A DNA stretch of 64,000 bases. Source: Streptomyces canus (GTDB lineage: Bacteria; Actinomycetota; Actinomycetes; Streptomycetales; Streptomycetaceae). The stretch lies in the NCBI RefSeq assembly GCF_030816965.1, contig NZ_JAUSYQ010000002.1:4373001-4437000 (forward strand), read 5' to 3'. The position numbers and the translations under genes are program-made. Position 1 is the first letter of the stretch. The number at the start of each line of letters is the position of its first letter. Under the pieces are notes generated by a model, which saw nothing but the letters and a program-made list of their open reading frames with translations, searched no databases and was not told the origin of the DNA. Positions 61,748-64,000 of the stretch are shown one piece after another.

Positions 61748-63298
61748 TCAGAACCGGCGCAGCTCCCCCTTCACCACCTTCCCGCTCGCGTTCCGCGGCA
61801 GCGCCGCCACGAACTCCACCGACCTCGGCACCTTGTAGTTCGCCATCTCCCGGCGGGCCCAGGCGATCAGGTCGTCGGCGGTGAGGACCGAGCCCGGGCG
61901 GCGGACCACGTACGCCTTGCCGACCTCGCCGAGCCGTGCGTCGGGCACGCCGACGACCGCCACGTCGGCCACCGCCGGGTGCAGCCCGAGCAGTTGCTCT
62001 ATCTCCGCCGGGTAGGCGTTGAAGCCGCCCACGATGAACATGTCCTTGAGCCGGTCGGTGATCCGCAGGTTGCCCGCCGCGTCCAGGACGCCGATGTCAC
62101 CGGTGCGCAGCCAGCCGTCCTCCGTCACGGCCTCGGCGGTGGCCGCCTCGTCCTCGTAGTAGCCGCGCATCACGTTGAAGCCGCGGACCAGGACCTCGCC
62201 GGGCTCGCCGGGCGGTGCCTCGACCCGTACCTCCGTCCCGGGGATGGCCCGCCCGGACGTCGACGCGATCACCGGCAGCGGGTCGCCGCGCCGGCACATC
62301 GTCACGATGCCGCTCGCCTCCGAGAGGCCGTACGCGGTCAGGACCGTCTCCACGCCCAGCTCGCCGTGCAGTTGCTCGACCAGCCTGAGCGGCACCACCG
62401 CCGCACCCGTCACCACCAGGCGCAGCGCGGACAGGTCGTGGGAATCGCGCGCCGGATGGTCGAGGAGCGACTGGTGGAGGGTCGGCGGGCCCGGCAGCAC
62501 CGAGACCCGTTCCGCCGCGATGTTCGCCAGCGCGGTGTCGACGTTGAACACCGGTTGCGGGATCATCGTCGCCCCGCGCATCAGACAGGCGATCACTCCG
62601 GCCTTGTAACCGAAGGTGTGGAAGAAGGGGTTCACGATCAGGTAGCGGTCGCCCTGCCGCAGCCCGGCCAGTTCGCACCAGACGTCGTACGCCCGCAAGG
62701 TCTGCTCGTGGGTGATCACCGCGCCCTTGGGGCGGCCGGTGGTCCCGGAGGTGAAGACGATGTCCGAGGGCCAGGACCCCTCGACCGCCGAGGCCCTGGC
62801 CCGCGCCTCGGCCTGACCGACCCCGTCCCCGCTCGCCAGGAAGTCCTTCCAGGTACGGAAGTCCGCCGGGGCGTCGTCCGACAGCACCACCACCTGCTCC
62901 AGCTCTGGCAGTGCCGGACCCTCCGCGACGGCCCGGCGCAGGGACGCCACGTACGACGTCCCCAGGAAGGTGCCGGTCACGAACAGCAGCCGGGTCCCGC
63001 TCCGGCGCAGCACATCCGCCGCCTCGGCGCCCTTGAAGCGGGTGTTGAGGGGCACCAGGACCGCGCCCGCCGACACCGCGCCCAGCGCCGAGACCATCCA
63101 GTCCAGGGAGTTGGGGGCCCAGACGGCCACCCGGTCACCCGGCCGCACGCCGTTGGCGATGCAGGCGGCCGCCGCCCGCTCCACGCGGGCGCCCAACTCG
63201 CCGTACGTGACCCGGCTGCGGCCCTCCACGACCGCCTCCGCGGCGGCGTACCGCTCCGCGGCCCGGGCGACCAGCTCCGGGATGCTCCGCCACTCCAC
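61748..63298 (-). CDS. FadD3-like acyl-CoA ligase
   Basis: The 516-residue protein is a complete ANL-family ligase: the AMP motif DIVFTSGTTGRPKGAV, YGLSEASGIVTMC, GWLRTGDIGVLD, RITDRLKDMFIVGGFNAYP and the C-terminal catalytic Lys in PRNASGKVVKGELRRF. It most resembles FadD3-type enzymes that activate the ring C/D propionate from steroid breakdown, but many related ligases act on other acids. GTG start with GGGGAGG upstream. It is divergent from the thiolase gene, with two operator palindromes between them. Confidence 0.88.
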   Translation of the reverse strand: MEWRSIPELVARAAERYAAAEAVVEGRSRVTYGELGARVERAAAACIANGVRPGDRVAVWAPNSLDWMVSALGAVSAGAVLVPLNTRFKGAEAADVLRRSGTRLLFVTGTFLGTSYVASLRRAVAEGPALPELEQVVVLSDDAPADFRTWKDFLASGDGVGQAEARARASAVEGSWPSDIVFTSGTTGRPKGAVITHEQTLRAYDVWCELAGLRQGDRYLIVNPFFHTFGYKAGVIACLMRGATMIPQPVFNVDTALANIAAERVSVLPGPPTLHQSLLDHPARDSHDLSALRLVVTGAAVVPLRLVEQLHGELGVETVLTAYGLSEASGIVTMCRRGDPLPVIASTSGRAIPGTEVRVEAPPGEPGEVLVRGFNVMRGYYEDEAATAEAVTEDGWLRTGDIGVLDAAGNLRITDRLKDMFIVGGFNAYPAEIEQLLGLHPAVADVAVVGVPDARLGEVGKAYVVRRPGSVLTADDLIAWARREMANYKVPRSVEFVAALPRNASGKVVKGELRRF

Positions 63299-63328
63299 AT
63301 CGGCCTCCCCGAAAGCGGCAACACGCTA

Positions 63329-63371
63329 GCTGACTACCCGTCAGATTAGCTGTAGCCTGACGGGCTGTCAG
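63329..63371. promoter_or_regulatory. operators E and F, two CTGAC-N5-GTCAG palindromes
   Basis: CTGACTACCCGTCAG (63330-63344) and CTGACGGGCTGTCAG (63357-63371) lie 27 bp apart centre to centre in the divergent promoter between the CoA ligase and thiolase genes. Confidence 0.7.
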
Positions 63372-63403
63372 CAGGCCTCACAGTGTGCGGAGGTGCGAGC
63401 AGC

Positions 63404-64000
63404 GTGACCCTCAAGGACGCCACGGCGATCGTCGGCATCGGACGGACCCCCTTCGCCAGACACCTCGCCGAGGACGAGCGAACCCTGGCCTGCCGGGCCG
63501 TTCTCGCCGCCCTCGACGACGCCGGGATCGCCCCCGGCGAGGTCGACGCCCTGGCCTCGTACACCATGGAGGAGACGGACGAGGTCGAGCTGGCCAAGGC
63601 CGTCGGCCTCGGCGACCTCACGTTCTTCAGCAAGGTCGGCTACGGCGGCGGCGGTTCGTGCGCGACGGTCGCGCATCTCGCGGCGGCGATAGCGAGCGGC
63701 CAGGCGAGCGTCGGCGTCGCCTGGCGGTCGCGGAAGCGCGGCTCGGGGCCCCGCCCCTGGACCAACACCACCGTCCAGCTCCCCACCCCGGCCCAGTGGA
63801 CGAGACCCTTCGGCCTGCTCCGCCCCGCCGACGAGATCGCCATGCTCACCCGCCGCTACCTGCACGAGTACGGGGCCACCCGCGACCACCTCTTCAACGT
63901 CGCCCTCGCCTGCCGCAACCGCGCCAACCAGAACCCCGCCGCGATCATGTACGACCGCCCCCTGACCCGCGAGATGTACATGTCCTCCCGCTGGATCAGC
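63404..64000 (+). CDS. thiolase/lipid-transfer protein (3' end outside window)
   Basis: The visible 199 codons start at a GTG with GGAGG upstream. They match the N-terminal half of thiolase-like lipid-transfer proteins: ATAIVGIGRTPFARHL, RAVLAALDDAGIAPGEVDAL, KVGYGGGGSCATVAHLAAAI (with the Cys at the thiolase nucleophile position) and EYGATRDHLFNVALACRNRA. Such proteins cleave or carry acyl-CoA chains in steroid and fatty-acid breakdown. It is divergent from the FadD3-like ligase and shares operators E and F. Confidence 0.88.
   Translation, partial: MTLKDATAIVGIGRTPFARHLAEDERTLACRAVLAALDDAGIAPGEVDALASYTMEETDEVELAKAVGLGDLTFFSKVGYGGGGSCATVAHLAAAIASGQASVGVAWRSRKRGSGPRPWTNTTVQLPTPAQWTRPFGLLRPADEIAMLTRRYLHEYGATRDHLFNVALACRNRANQNPAAIMYDRPLTREMYMSSRWIS

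Overview
The window looks like chromosomal DNA of a Streptomyces species. G+C is very high and strongly third-position biased, GTG and TTG starts are common, and the gene content is typical of the genus: an afsR/afsS pair, DUF397 and DUF5753 (Scr1-type) regulator pairs, an F420 cofactor gene (fbiC), a HelR rifamycin-protection ATPase with its RAE box, and a xylanase/acetylxylan esterase operon. From memory, the order DacA, fbiC, afsR, afsS resembles the S. coelicolor SCO4425-SCO4444 neighbourhood; I did not align it.

Layout. 1-3.35 kb: end of a probable integrated element. It holds a Crp-type regulator, a nucleotide-cyclase-like protein and a P-loop NTPase on the minus strand, then a Uma2-type nuclease, and stops at a lone 3' half of a tRNA-Arg-like gene (attR-like). 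3.4-8.1 kb: helR with its RAE, then the xylan operon, whose esterase gene is frameshifted. 8.2-14.2 kb: methyltransferase, amidase, DUF2235 hydrolase, MFS pump with divergent ArsR regulator, glutathione peroxidase. 14.4-24.9 kb: DUF397/XRE pair, GPP34 protein, D,D-carboxypeptidase with a long acidic N-terminus, membrane proteins, an SDR and a sodium:solute symporter. 25-39.8 kb: headless beta-propeller protein, degenerate ADP-ribosylglycohydrolase, STAND-TPR protein, LamG protein, degenerate L,D-transpeptidase-like protein, fbiC, LLM enzyme, 26-bp minisatellite, TetX-like monooxygenase.

39.9-47 kb is a patch of acquired and decayed DNA: a MurJ paralogue, ISAs1, IS110 and IS630-type transposase remnants, broken regulators, and two near-identical MmyB-like regulators flanking a 538-bp element with perfect 26-bp terminal repeats. 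50-57.5 kb is a six-gene catabolic cluster (ALDH, two amidohydrolases, two LLM oxidoreductases, SDR). It ends at afsR, which carries an extraordinary decapeptide-repeat N-terminus, then afsS, and then a FadD3-like CoA ligase divergent from a thiolase cut by the window end.

Three themes stand out. First, a 16-residue motif is shared by the C-terminus of the cyclase-like protein and the N-terminal part of the adjacent NTPase, which is the layout of a prion/amyloid-type or adaptor-type signalling pair. Second, a palindrome CTGAC-N5-GTCAG occurs six times, at 22.4, 54.5 (twice), 57.5 and 63.3 (twice) kb, almost always in front of CoA, SDR or LLM catabolic genes, so an unlinked regulator probably controls a dispersed regulon. 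Third, the N-terminus of AfsR is built from about 22 decapeptide repeats, including a perfect 120-bp tandem duplication.
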